DNA of 40,830 nucleotides from SIG644 sp045613985 (GCA_045613985.1 JAZLCA010000008.1:1-40830); one strand, 5' to 3'; positions 23,540 to 32,694 are shown, counted from the first letter of the stretch. The notes: generated by a model not told the origin, from the letters alone. Numbers and translations are program-made.

Positions 23540-25402
23540 ATGAAAAAATCCAAAGAAAAAGAAAATAAAAAAGAAGAAAAAAAGCCCAAGCTACCCCTTG
23601 GCAAGGTCCTGTCGGACAACCTCTTCGTCCTGAAGATCGTCCACCGCGCCTCACCTTGGTACATGCCCACCTACTTCGGCTGGTCCGTCTTCGGCTCCAT
23701 CGTCAATTTTCTGTCGGGCTCCTACCTGTTGCGTTTGGTCATCAACAAAATGCAGAACCCCGACGCGCTCTCCTCGGTGCTTCTCTACGTCGGCATCATT
23801 TTCGCCTTAAACGTCCTTTACCGTCTGGTCATCGGCTATATCAACAACAAGCTCTATCCCCGCTATAACATCAAGATCGTGGGTGAATTTCAACAGATGC
23901 TGTTTGACAAGGCCCGTCGCGTCGAGCTGGCTTGTTACGAGGATCCCGCCTTTTACGACAAGTACGTCAAGGTCATGGACACCGCCTACAACCGCTCGAT
24001 GAACGTCATTTATGCGCTTGACCGTCTGATTTGGAACGGCGTTTCCTTCTTTGCCAACGCCGCTCTCCTTTACATCATCGATCCATGGTTTGTCGTATTC
24101 GGGCTGTTTCCTCTACTTTTGGGTCTGCTCAATAAGCAATCCAACAAGCTGGGGCACAAGCTCAGAACCGATGCCACCCCCTGTGACCGCAAGGAGGCTT
24201 ACGTCCGCCGCGCCTTTTATATGTCCGATTACGCCAAAGAAATACGCCTTTCCAACATCAGCCGACCGATATTCGGTCTGCAAAAAAAGGCGATGGAGGA
24301 TCACGTTGCGCTCTTGCGCGCATACCGGTGGCGGCAGGTCCCCATCCGTTACGTACTGGAGATCGGCCTTGAGGTCGTCACGATACTGGGATCGATGCTG
24401 TATGCTGCATGGCGAACGTTAGTGGATACCACCAACCCCATGCTCATCGGCGACTGCATCGTCGTATTCAACTCGGTTTCCATGATCGCATGGACACTGA
24501 ACGACCTTGTCGCCAACCTTGCCGAATTTCACGCCAATGCCCTTTACATTGAAGATTTCCGCTATTTTCTCGATTACGAGCCCAAGATCTCGCAAAACGA
24601 GAACGGACGCTCGGCTACAGGCGGCACGCTGGAATGCAAAGATGTGTCCTTTGGCTATAAGGATGCGCCCGAACAAGCCTTGCGCGACGTCAGCTTTACC
24701 ATTCACCCTGGCGAGAAGATCGCGCTGGTCGGTTGCAACGGCTCGGGCAAGACCACGCTAGTCAAGCTTTTGCTTCATTTGTACGAACCGACGGAAGGTC
24801 AGGTTTTGCTGGATGGCATCGACATGGGCGAGTATTCGCTGGAGAGCTGGCGGGCCCAGTTTGGTGTCGTGTTCCAGGATCTCAAAACTTTTTCCATGTC
24901 GGTAGCCGAGAACGTGCTCATGCGCCCGCTTCGCGAGGGTGACGAGGAGCGCGTCATCGAGGCACTCAAGCAAAGCGGCGGCTGGGACAAAGTGCAGTCC
25001 TTACCGAACGGCATACATACCACCCTCACCCGCGAGTTTGACGACAAGGGTGTCGTGCTCTCGGGCGGTGAATCCCAAAAGATCGCTCTCGCTCGTATTT
25101 TTGCCGACCCCAGCCCCATTGTCATTCTGGACGAGCCCTCCAGTGCCCTCGATCCCATCGCCGAGTACACCATGTTCAACAATATGCTGCGCGCCTGCGA
25201 GGGCCGTACTCTCATTTTCATCTCTCACCGCCTGTCCTCGGCCGTCCTTGCCGACCGTGTCATTCTGTTAGACGGCGGCCGCATCTGTGAGATGGGCTCG
25301 CACGAGGAGCTGATGAGGGCGAACGGCCATTACGCCGAGATGTTCCGCAAGCAAGCGGAAAATTACGTGGACACCGCCGAGCAAAAGGAGGTGAGCGCAT
25401 GA
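23540..25402 (+). CDS. ABC exporter half-transporter, first of a pair
   Basis: This 620-aa protein begins with a lysine/glutamate-rich cytoplasmic tail (about 25 residues) and then six membrane helices. The nucleotide-binding domain has Walker A GCNGSGKTTL, signature LSGGESQK, Walker B IVILDEPSSALD and switch FISHRLSS. All catalytic residues are present. The signature has GES in place of the usual GGQ, a form common in peptide/lantibiotic-type exporters of Firmicutes. The start is ATG 23540, with AAAGGAGG 7 nt upstream. It overlaps its partner by 4 nt. The substrate is unknown. Confidence 0.92.
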   Translation: MKKSKEKENKKEEKKPKLPLGKVLSDNLFVLKIVHRASPWYMPTYFGWSVFGSIVNFLSGSYLLRLVINKMQNPDALSSVLLYVGIIFALNVLYRLVIGYINNKLYPRYNIKIVGEFQQMLFDKARRVELACYEDPAFYDKYVKVMDTAYNRSMNVIYALDRLIWNGVSFFANAALLYIIDPWFVVFGLFPLLLGLLNKQSNKLGHKLRTDATPCDRKEAYVRRAFYMSDYAKEIRLSNISRPIFGLQKKAMEDHVALLRAYRWRQVPIRYVLEIGLEVVTILGSMLYAAWRTLVDTTNPMLIGDCIVVFNSVSMIAWTLNDLVANLAEFHANALYIEDFRYFLDYEPKISQNENGRSATGGTLECKDVSFGYKDAPEQALRDVSFTIHPGEKIALVGCNGSGKTTLVKLLLHLYEPTEGQVLLDGIDMGEYSLESWRAQFGVVFQDLKTFSMSVAENVLMRPLREGDEERVIEALKQSGGWDKVQSLPNGIHTTLTREFDDKGVVLSGGESQKIALARIFADPSPIVILDEPSSALDPIAEYTMFNNMLRACEGRTLIFISHRLSSAVLADRVILLDGGRICEMGSHEELMRANGHYAEMFRKQAENYVDTAEQKEVSA

Positions 25403-27267
25403 GCACGACCGAGAAAAAGCCCAAGATCAAGCAAAAGCCCACTCGCATCATCCGCAACAATCTAGCTGTCATCGCTAAAGTTGGCCGTCTGACCCCCGGT
25501 TATATCATTGCCATGGTGCTCGAGGGCGTGGTGTACGGCGCACTCAACGCCTGCGAAACGGTATTTATGTTCCGTCTGTTCAATGCATTGGACGAAAATC
25601 CCTCGTTTGAGCTTGTCGCAACCATCATACTGACGCTCGCCGCCTTCTATCTGATCGCCCGTGTCTACACCAACTGGTATTGGCACTATTACCACGCCGC
25701 GGTCCAGCGCAAGCTGATATACAAAATGCACCGCGAGTTGTTTGAAAAAGCCTGCAAAATGGACCTTGCCCGCTATGACGATCCTGTGTTTTACAACGAT
25801 TTTGTCTGGGCAATGGACCAGTCGCACAGCCGCGCCGTGTCCGTCATTGAGGACGTGGGAAAGATCATTAACCGTCTGGTCGCGTCGGGAACCATCTTTT
25901 CCGTTTTGTTCACCGTCGATATCGCCATGGCGTTGATTTTGCTGGTGTGCTGTGTATCCACCATCGTCCTGCGCCAGTACATGAACAAGGTCTCCTTCCG
26001 TCACAGAGAGGAGACGCAATCCATGCATCGCCACAAAAACTACATCAATCGTCTGTATTATCTGTCCGACTACGCTAAGGAGCTACGCATCTCCGAGGTG
26101 GACAGCAATTTGATGGATGCCTATTGGAAAAACATGGACGGCATCGTCGAAACCGACCTACGCTACGGAAAAATTTATTTTTTGTGGAATGATATCGTCG
26201 CGGGCATCGTTGACAATCTGACTTACTACGGTATTCTGGTTTATATGGTGCTGCAGCTCGCTTGGGGCAACGTCCTCATCGGCGGTCTTGCCGCGGCGGT
26301 CAACGCCGTGTGGTCATGCCGCTGGATGTTGTCCGATCTGATCAACCGCTTCACCAAATTCCCCGAGCATTCACTCTATATTGAAAAGTATTTGACCTTC
26401 CTTGCTCACGAGCCCACCATCATCAGCGGTGAGGGTGAGGTCGAGGCACTGGAAGAACTGGTGTTGGAGAACGTCGGCTTCACCTACCCCGTATCCGAGA
26501 AAAAGGACGCGGAAAAGAATGACTCGCAGAAACAAACAAAGGAATCGCCCAAGGCGTCGCTGACAAACGTATCCCTCACCATAAAACGCGGTGAGAAGGT
26601 TGCCTTCGTCGGCTACAACGGCGCAGGAAAAACGACGCTGACCAAGTTGCTCATGCGGCTGTACGACCCAAGCGAAGGGCGCATACTGTACAACGGACAG
26701 GATCTGCGAGAGCTGTCGCTGGAACAGTTGCGGTCTCACATCGGAGCCGTATTCCAGGATTACCGCTTGTTCGGCGCAACGGTAGCAGAAAACGTATTGG
26801 GGGACGTCTACGACGGCACGCCTGAGCAGGAGGCGAGGGTAAAAGCGGCGCTTCATGCGGCAACCTTTGACGAAAAGTTGGAGCATCTGCCTGACGGCAT
26901 TCACACCCTTCTGACCCGCGAATTTGACGACAAGGGAGTTAATCTGTCGGGTGGAGAATCGCAGAAGGTAGCCATCGCCCGTTGTTTTGCTCATCCATAC
27001 GAGCTGATGATTCTGGACGAGCCCTCGAGCGCGCTCGACCCGCTGGCTGAGTACGAGCTCAACCACGCAATCTTGCAAAAAGCCGACGAAAAAACAGTCA
27101 TTTTCATCTCGCACCGTCTGTCCACCACCCGCATGGCGGACCGCATTTATATGTTTGAAAATGGATCAATCATCGAGTCAGGAAGTCATGAGGAGTTAAT
27201 GGAGCAAAACGGCAAATATGCCGAGATGTTCCGACTGCAGGCAGAGAAATACAAATTGAATGAATAA
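25399..27267 (+). CDS. ABC exporter half-transporter, second of a pair
   Basis: This 622-aa protein begins in the ATGA overlap with the gene before it. It has six membrane helices, then Walker A GYNGAGKTTL, signature LSGGESQK, Walker B MILDEPSSALD and FISHRLST. A charged insert (KKDAEKNDSQKQTKES) separates the transmembrane part from the nucleotide-binding core. Both ATP sites of the presumed heterodimer look complete, unlike the pair at 12520-16018. A 13-bp hairpin follows. Confidence 0.92.
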   Translation: MSTTEKKPKIKQKPTRIIRNNLAVIAKVGRLTPGYIIAMVLEGVVYGALNACETVFMFRLFNALDENPSFELVATIILTLAAFYLIARVYTNWYWHYYHAAVQRKLIYKMHRELFEKACKMDLARYDDPVFYNDFVWAMDQSHSRAVSVIEDVGKIINRLVASGTIFSVLFTVDIAMALILLVCCVSTIVLRQYMNKVSFRHREETQSMHRHKNYINRLYYLSDYAKELRISEVDSNLMDAYWKNMDGIVETDLRYGKIYFLWNDIVAGIVDNLTYYGILVYMVLQLAWGNVLIGGLAAAVNAVWSCRWMLSDLINRFTKFPEHSLYIEKYLTFLAHEPTIISGEGEVEALEELVLENVGFTYPVSEKKDAEKNDSQKQTKESPKASLTNVSLTIKRGEKVAFVGYNGAGKTTLTKLLMRLYDPSEGRILYNGQDLRELSLEQLRSHIGAVFQDYRLFGATVAENVLGDVYDGTPEQEARVKAALHAATFDEKLEHLPDGIHTLLTREFDDKGVNLSGGESQKVAIARCFAHPYELMILDEPSSALDPLAEYELNHAILQKADEKTVIFISHRLSTTRMADRIYMFENGSIIESGSHEELMEQNGKYAEMFRLQAEKYKLNE

Positions 27268-27270
27268 CCC

Positions 27271-27300
27271 AAGGGAGAGCTTCAAACGAAGCTCTCCCTT
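27271..27300 (+). terminator. Hairpin after the exporter pair
   Basis: AAGGGAGAGCTTC (27271-27283) and its complement (27288-27300) enclose AAAC, directly after the stop. The tail is not very T-rich, so it may be partly a structural or bidirectional signal. Confidence 0.65.
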
Positions 27301-27595
27301 CTTGATATTCATCTGCCGCACGGCAGGAGTCGAAGTGCCGCCCCGCCAGCAAAGCAAAAAAATCCATTTTATGTCCGAGCCGCTTCGATGGAGTGGGTAA
27401 TGTAAATATAAAATCGGCAAAATCTTTGATTCTGCCGATTTTTAATTAATTTATAAGTGGATTATGCGACAATAGACCAAATGCTTCGCACGCCAAACTG
27501 TCCGTTCGTTTTGTTTGTGGGAACGAAAAAACTTGTCAAGCGCAAGGAATTTGAGGAATTTCTTGCAAAAACGTTGATAATCTGACAAAGAAGTA
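27301..27595. other. Intergenic stretch at the left edge of the accessory island
   Basis: No gene is visible. It begins with GC-rich sequence containing GCCGCACGGCAGGAGTCGAA, which I recognise as a type of dispersed repeat in gut Clostridia. A hairpin AAAATCGGCA (27410-27419) / TGCCGATTTT (27433-27442) and a second inverted repeat, GCAAG...CTTGC (27542-27566), follow. From about 27400 the base composition becomes AT-rich. Confidence 0.4.
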
Positions 27596-27624
27596 TTGAA
27601 AAAAGTATGCCAATGTGATATAAT
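27596..27624 (+). promoter_or_regulatory. Strong promoter without a normal-sized gene behind it
   Basis: TTGAAA (27596-27601), a 17-bp spacer and TATAAT (27619-27624). It would transcribe rightward into 27631-28035, which holds only micro-ORFs and ends at a terminator. Confidence 0.65.
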
Positions 27625-27630
27625 ATGATG

Positions 27631-28005
27631 TTGCATTGGCTCTTTTTTCAACAGAGAAAGGAGTTAATCATGGGTAAAAACCTAAAATTGATACAAAAAT
27701 GGCACATTAGCACATTTTGAAAGTCAAAAAAACCTTGAAAAATAAAGGAGAATGAGAATATATGAAACTTGGTATCGGGGTGCACCGACCGATTTTTCAA
27801 TTTTTTATACATCTCTTCAAATGTCGATAAATCCTTATGGCATATAAGATTTTCGAGGAAGCCAAAAATTGGTGCTTTAATAAAAACCCATGCAATTTGA
27901 TGCAAGTCCACGCAATTTTGGTGGAGCAATTGGTGGAGTAAGGGCGCCGACACCCCAAAATGGTGGACTAAAAATTAGCCGAATAGGAACAGTGCAACAT
28001 AACCG
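27631..28005 (+). other. Transcribed but non-coding or decayed stretch ahead of the defence-like cassette
   Basis: The stretch lies between a strong promoter and a terminator hairpin and has only micro-ORFs. Around 27895-27970 there are short related units with GCAATTT and TGGTGGA (GTGGAGCAATTGGTGGAGTAA). It may be a small RNA or the leftover 3' end of an integrated element. Confidence 0.3.
27670..27720 (+). CDS. Possible 16-aa leader or micro-peptide
   Basis: An ATG at 27670 with AAAGGAG 6 nt upstream opens a 16-codon frame, MGKNLKLIQKWHISTF. A second short frame (ATG 27762, 22 codons, ending 27830) has its own AAAGGAG. Neither is recognised. They could be leader peptides, scars of a decayed gene, or parts of a small regulatory RNA. 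Confidence 0.25.
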   Translation: MGKNLKLIQKWHISTF

Positions 28006-28035
28006 GGCACACAGACCATTTGCGATCTGTGTGCC
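28006..28035. terminator. Hairpin at the left side of the HEPN/OLD cassette
   Basis: GGCACACAGA (28006-28015) and TCTGTGTGCC (28026-28035) form a 10-bp perfect stem, followed by TGTTCTGTTTT. The hairpin at 31733-31767 on the other side of the cassette has a related sequence (ACAGACC ... GATCTGT in both). Confidence 0.75.
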
Positions 28036-28086
28036 TGTTCTGTTTTATATATTTTGTGATTTTTTGCAGAAAAACGTCGAAAATTA

Positions 28087-28095
28087 TGGTATAAT
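28087..28095 (+). promoter_or_regulatory. Extended -10 promoter of the HEPN/OLD cassette
   Basis: TG-G-TATAAT is an extended -10 element. No -35 box stands at the usual distance (TTGCAG is 20 bp upstream). Confidence 0.5.
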
Positions 28096-28128
28096 TTAAG
28101 TAAAGTATGTTATGAAAAGGAGTTTTCT

Positions 28129-29805
28129 ATGGGAGTTTACAAAACAATGAAAGAAAACAATATATATATTTCAATGCATCGGAGTTCTTCTAAGGAAGAG
28201 ACGGATTATTTTGATTTGAGTGATACGATCACTTGTTCCCCCAAAATACTATGTAGCATTTTGGAAACCACGCCGACTGTTACAAGTCTTGATGACCTAT
28301 TGGATTATTTTCTAATTCAAAGAATCAAATGTTTGACGCAATTGATACCGACAATCGAAGATGAGACTAATCAAGAAATCATTCGCCAATTGTCTGATGC
28401 CGCCAACGAGATTGCAAAAAAATATTCCACTGGAGATATTATAAAATACATCAATAATGAGTACGAAATTCTGTTTGGGAAATATAAAGATGGCGTAGCT
28501 GTAATTTCGAAAGATATGCGAACCGCCTTCACTCCTCTTGTTGAATTCTGCATTAAATATCAAACCGGAATCAATGATTCAGTATTTTTGCATTTAGCTG
28601 AAAACAAATTTTTTATCTATGTTGATTATTACGACGATTTGAAAAAGAAGTTGCTTACCTCGTGGACCCTTTTTGACAAGGTGTTTTCAACTGATAATAT
28701 TTTGAATATGCTTCGTTCACATTGCAAAGAACTCCTGGCAATAGCAAAATCAGTTAATGAATCTTCGGTAGATGAAAAAATCAAACCCATTATTAACGAA
28801 CGACTTTTCAATTGCATTGTAGATATTATGAACAACGCAATCGAGAGAGAAATCATCGCATACTCCGACAGTGTCCGCCGTGTAAGACGCTATTTTTCTG
28901 AAATAAAATTTGATCAACAAAAATTAGCTCGGCTTGAGGAAGCACACAGCAAATTTGATGAAAGGCTGACTGATTGGATGAAAAAAAACGGTAGCGTTTT
29001 TTCTTACGACATTCCTGCCGATATGGCAGAGAAAATATTAAATTCCGAAAATAATTGGATAACAAAACTATTGATGTGTACGCATTCCCGCAAAAGCGGA
29101 AAATTTGCAAGTCAATTTACGTTTGACTCCACAGAAGATATTTGTCTCACGGACTTTGTATCTCACAATATCGATACTGATGAATACTTCTTGTATAGCA
29201 CACAACAGCAAATTCAAATAGCAGGCAATGTCGGCACAGCTTTAGTTTTACAAGTTTTTGTTAACAAACAGCATTTGGGCGACATCTGCAATTGGATTGG
29301 AACGGTATTAGGAAGTATTGGAGAACGATGCAAACTTGATAAAGCGAACTTATTTGCAGATTTTTCTGCCATCATTCAATCTATGCAGTATGTAGATACC
29401 GTAAGACGCAAGCAGACCGACGGCTATGGAACATCCTTGGTATATGGTTCTTGCGTTCTCATCATCGCCTGTATAGAGAAACTATTGCGGTGGATATACA
29501 AATTTGAAAACCAAATTATCTTATCAGATGAACTAATCCAACTCAAAGGGCTTTTAAGTAACCCTATAATTTCAAGAATTCTAACAGAAGATCTAATGAA
29601 AGGTGTCGGCTTTTATTTGTCTCGCTATGGTTATGTCGGACTGAACTATCGCAATCGCCTTGCTCACTTGTCAGATATCAAAATAGATGAAATATCAGAC
29701 ACTTTACCATACACATTTTTCTATTTGTATATGTGTATTGTTAACGGTATTTTTATTTATTACTGCACAGATCTTAGCAAACAGGAAGGAAAGCAAGGGG
29801 GATAA
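28129..29805 (+). CDS. HEPN-like domain protein of unknown family, upstream partner of an OLD-type ATPase
   Basis: The 558-aa protein is not recognised over most of its length; it is largely helical with many charged residues. Near the C-terminus (about residues 440-513) a helical stretch ends in LNYRNRLAHLSD, which contains R508-x4-H513. This is the RxxxxH pattern of HEPN ribonucleases, which often cut RNA in toxin-antitoxin and abortive infection systems. No signal peptide is visible; a few hydrophobic residues near the end (FFYLYMCIVNGIFIYY) belong to the last helix. AAAGGAG stands 8 nt before the ATG. The gene is AT-rich compared with its surroundings and is followed by a TOPRIM/OLD gene 100 bp on. 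I infer the effector of a phage-defence pair. An unrelated helical fold is possible. Confidence 0.65.
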   Translation: MGVYKTMKENNIYISMHRSSSKEETDYFDLSDTITCSPKILCSILETTPTVTSLDDLLDYFLIQRIKCLTQLIPTIEDETNQEIIRQLSDAANEIAKKYSTGDIIKYINNEYEILFGKYKDGVAVISKDMRTAFTPLVEFCIKYQTGINDSVFLHLAENKFFIYVDYYDDLKKKLLTSWTLFDKVFSTDNILNMLRSHCKELLAIAKSVNESSVDEKIKPIINERLFNCIVDIMNNAIEREIIAYSDSVRRVRRYFSEIKFDQQKLARLEEAHSKFDERLTDWMKKNGSVFSYDIPADMAEKILNSENNWITKLLMCTHSRKSGKFASQFTFDSTEDICLTDFVSHNIDTDEYFLYSTQQQIQIAGNVGTALVLQVFVNKQHLGDICNWIGTVLGSIGERCKLDKANLFADFSAIIQSMQYVDTVRRKQTDGYGTSLVYGSCVLIIACIEKLLRWIYKFENQIILSDELIQLKGLLSNPIISRILTEDLMKGVGFYLSRYGYVGLNYRNRLAHLSDIKIDEISDTLPYTFFYLYMCIVNGIFIYYCTDLSKQEGKQGG

Positions 29806-29905
29806 AAAGCTTTGCCCATACAAATGTTATCTTCCCTGCTTTTCTCCCCCCGAAAGATCGATCGTATCTCCAACTATAATAAAAAAATAAAATAGAGGAT
29901 AAATT

Positions 29906-31636
29906 ATGAAAATAACTAACATTTCAATAGAACATTTTCGCTCCATAAAAAAATGTCAATTAAGGCTTGGCGAAATCACTACTGTAGTAGGCGAAAATAA
30001 TGCAGGCAAAACAGCTCTTCTTCGGGCATTGAATAGCATTTTTAATTGGGAAGATGAAGAGCGTTTTTTTGACGATAACACCCATCAGTATGCACCTAGA
30101 ACTGTAACAAAAATACAATTAACTTTTGAAGATATCCCCACCAAAGATATATATATAGGAAAACTCAATAATGGTAAACTAACTTTGGGCTTTACCTACT
30201 CGTATAGCACAACTCGGCGAAAAAAAACATTATTTTGTGTGTTGAGCGGCTCACAAACCACGGTAGATGATGAATTTATAGCAGAATTAAAAAAAGATAT
30301 TGATTATGTGTATATTCCAGCTAATCGGGGCAACCCCGATTTAATTTGGAATGAATCGTCTATTTTCCGCAAAGTATTAATTGAATACTCTCAATTTTTC
30401 ACTCAATTAAGGGATAACGCTTCTGCACAAGTTTCCCGCGTTGGTAACACGCTTAAAAACTCAATTTTTTCAAAAATAGAACGAGAAATTGAAAATATGA
30501 GTATGCTTGGCTCTGCAGAGCATTATTGTTTTGGTTACACCAATGATCTTGACTATTCTATATTTTTAAATCACGTAGGCATACAAATTAACGAAGCAGG
30601 AAAATGCTATCCCGTAACTGAATACGGTAGCGGCATACAAAGTCTTTCTGTAATTGCCCTATATCGCGCGTTGGCAAATATAAAAAACGTCAATGTAGTT
30701 CTTGGCTTAGAAGAACCTGAAATAAATCTTCACCCGCATGCGCAGAAAAAACTAATTGCATCTATAAAAAACAACAGGCAAGATACTGAAGTTCAAGCAA
30801 TTATGACCACTCACTCCACAGTAATTGTAGACGAATTAGACCATGAAGATGTAATTTTAGCGCGCCGTGTAAACGATGAACATCGTGGATTTCACACAGA
30901 ATTTACACAGCTCGAGGAGGATTTTTGGACCAAATATAATCTTGATGAATTTAAGCACCGTAAATTTTTCAAATACAAAAACAGTGACTTCTTCTTTTCC
31001 AAATATATTATCTTGACAGAAAGCAGTACAGATGCAGAAGTAATAAGAAGTTTAATTGAAGCGCCATTAGGTGAGAAAATGTATTTTATCAGCATAGTGA
31101 ATTTAGAAGGTATTGATAATTTAAAATACCCTTATTTTCTGCTAAAATCTTTAGGTATGGATTTCTCAATGGTTGTTGATATGGACTTTTTAACTCAATA
31201 TGAAAATGACAGTCTAAAAAACAGTCGTAACCCGGTTACATATCTTCCCCAATACAAAGGAGTTTTGAAAGAACACAACTCAGTAATTAATGATGTTTGG
31301 AACAACACTTTAGAACGCAGTGCAATTTCTGTAGCACTATCTCAAACATATAGTAAAATACTTGATTTGTGCAAGATAAAACGCATATTCCCCATGCAAT
31401 ATTGCTTAGAGATGGATTTGATTGCATCCAAAGATGGCAGGTCGAAATATTGTGAGAAAATGGGGATTGTTGATGATGACTCTGCGTATAAAAAGCTTTT
31501 GGAAGATAGAAAAGATGCAATTAAAGAGGCTAAAAATATATTCGCAGTTGTATCAGAACTAACACCTCAACAATACCCATACAGTTATAAAAAAATTAGG
31601 AAGGCCATTTGTGATGATATCAATAATTCATTTTAA
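29906..31636 (+). CDS. OLD-family ATPase with TOPRIM-like nuclease domain
   Basis: The 576-aa protein starts MKITNISIEHFRSIKKC and has Walker A GENNAGKT (K35), an ABC-type signature region YGSGIQSLS, Walker B VVLGLEEPEINLHP and a switch His (TTHST). A C-terminal TOPRIM-like domain follows: a strand ending in Glu (ILTESSTDAEV, about E371) and a D-x-D strand (VVDMDF, about 424). This is the OLD (overcoming lysogenization defect) architecture used in several phage-defence systems, such as Gabija GajA and the OLD nuclease of P2. The ribosome binding site AGAGGA is 6 nt before the ATG. With the HEPN-like gene before it, it forms a two-gene unit. A weak -10 (TATAAT, 29875-29880) in the gap may give extra transcription. 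Confidence 0.88.
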   Translation: MKITNISIEHFRSIKKCQLRLGEITTVVGENNAGKTALLRALNSIFNWEDEERFFDDNTHQYAPRTVTKIQLTFEDIPTKDIYIGKLNNGKLTLGFTYSYSTTRRKKTLFCVLSGSQTTVDDEFIAELKKDIDYVYIPANRGNPDLIWNESSIFRKVLIEYSQFFTQLRDNASAQVSRVGNTLKNSIFSKIEREIENMSMLGSAEHYCFGYTNDLDYSIFLNHVGIQINEAGKCYPVTEYGSGIQSLSVIALYRALANIKNVNVVLGLEEPEINLHPHAQKKLIASIKNNRQDTEVQAIMTTHSTVIVDELDHEDVILARRVNDEHRGFHTEFTQLEEDFWTKYNLDEFKHRKFFKYKNSDFFFSKYIILTESSTDAEVIRSLIEAPLGEKMYFISIVNLEGIDNLKYPYFLLKSLGMDFSMVVDMDFLTQYENDSLKNSRNPVTYLPQYKGVLKEHNSVINDVWNNTLERSAISVALSQTYSKILDLCKIKRIFPMQYCLEMDLIASKDGRSKYCEKMGIVDDDSAYKKLLEDRKDAIKEAKNIFAVVSELTPQQYPYSYKKIRKAICDDINNSF

Positions 31637-31732
31637 AATGTTCAATATATGACAATTTCAGCTCTGTCACAATAAAAAGCTCTTTTTTTCATCAAAATAG
31701 ACATTCATAAAGGAATTTACTTATCAGTTAGA

Positions 31733-31767
31733 CTGTGCATACAGACCGAAATGATCTGTATGCACAG
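31733..31767. terminator. Bidirectional terminator at the right side of the HEPN/OLD cassette
   Basis: CTGTGCATACAGA (31733-31745) pairs perfectly over 13 bp with 31755-31767. It serves the OLD gene and the convergent DUF3846 gene, and shares sequence with the left hairpin at 28006-28035. Confidence 0.75.
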
Positions 31768-31770
31768 TTT

Positions 31771-32109
31771 CTATATTGCAAAGAACTCCAATCGTCCAAA
31801 CCGCGCCTTGCCAAATTTCACCTGCTCCTCCGTCAAGCTTTCAAACCGATCTGAGTCAGCAGGCGCTTGACACAAAAAGAAGGTTCCAGCTACGATGTCG
31901 TAGACGGAGCCTTCTTGATCTCTCAATGCTCGATTGAATGGCAGATTAATCAGCTTTCCTTCTTCGTTGCAGATCAGCGCCAGTTCTTCATCTTCAAAGG
32001 GATATATGGCTTGAATGAACCCACCCACAACCGCCTGCATGGATTTCAGATCACTGGCGGTTTCTTTTTCATACGGAGCCTTTCTGGGCTCGACAATCAA
32101 TATTTTCAT
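31771..32109 (-). CDS. DUF3846 domain protein
   Basis: This 112-aa protein has the DUF3846 pattern (MKILIVEPRKAPYEKE, VGGFIQAIYPF, LICNEEGKL, LPFNRAL, IVAGTFFLC). Genes of this family are typical of conjugative elements, plasmids and phages of Firmicutes; their function is unknown. The ATG overlaps the stop codon of the resolvase gene by 4 nt, so the two are co-translated. Confidence 0.82.
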   Translation of the reverse strand: MKILIVEPRKAPYEKETASDLKSMQAVVGGFIQAIYPFEDEELALICNEEGKLINLPFNRALRDQEGSVYDIVAGTFFLCQAPADSDRFESLTEEQVKFGKARFGRLEFFAI

Positions 32110-32654
32110 ACCCGTTTTACTCTCCTGTAAAATGTACTGGGCCTCATATCCAGTTGCTTCATAGCTTCCACGGCAGTGATTTTTCCCGCTCTCCAGGAGG
32201 CCACCACCGACGCAAATTCTGCCCGTTCGATGGGCTTGCGTCCCTTGTACACGCCATTGGACTTGGCAACGGCGATACCCTCCTTCTGGCGCTGTAAAAT
32301 GTACTCACGCTCCAGTTCCGCTACCGCGCCGAAAACGGTTAACATAAATTTGCCCGTCGGCGTTGTTGTATCGATCGCCTCTTTCTTGGATACGAAGCCC
32401 ACGTTCTTGGCCTCAAGCTGATCGATCAGCTCCAATAGATCCCGCGTGTTCCGGGCAATGCGGCTGATAGATTCTACCACCAGCGTGTCTCCTTCCCGAA
32501 CGTAAGTCAGCATACGCTTTAGTTCCGGACGATCCAACGACTTGCCGCTCATGCGGTCAATGAAAACTTGATCAACACCGAGCTCCGCCATCAAAACCTC
32601 TTGGCGCGCTGAATTTTGTTCTGTCGTGCTGACACGAATGTATCCGATTTTCAT
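32106..32654 (-). CDS. Serine recombinase, small resolvase/invertase type
   Basis: This 182-aa protein has an N-terminal catalytic domain with the active serine in GYIRVSTTEQN. Further conserved parts are DRMSGKSLDRPEL, VESISRIAR and AELEREYI, and a C-terminal HTH follows (GRKPIERAEF ... STFYRRVKRV). Tn3-type resolvases and Hin-type invertases have this size. It points to a mobile element. Palindromes at 32695-32758 directly upstream are candidate binding or recombination sites. GGAG lies about 9 nt before the ATG. Confidence 0.93.
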   Translation of the reverse strand: MKIGYIRVSTTEQNSARQEVLMAELGVDQVFIDRMSGKSLDRPELKRMLTYVREGDTLVVESISRIARNTRDLLELIDQLEAKNVGFVSKKEAIDTTTPTGKFMLTVFGAVAELEREYILQRQKEGIAVAKSNGVYKGRKPIERAEFASVVASWRAGKITAVEAMKQLDMRPSTFYRRVKRV

Positions 32655-32694
32655 GCCTGTTTTCTCCTTTCTCCCGATAGGGGCCCTGTTCCTA

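Noticed and set aside
27170..27420. Leftward open frames after the exporter pair
   Set aside because: They overlap the exporter end and the hairpin, and the sequence looks like a dispersed intergenic repeat.
27648..27953. Leftward 101-codon open frame
   Set aside because: It is low-complexity, rich in Phe and His, crosses a rightward promoter transcript and has no ribosome binding site. A decayed gene cannot be fully excluded.
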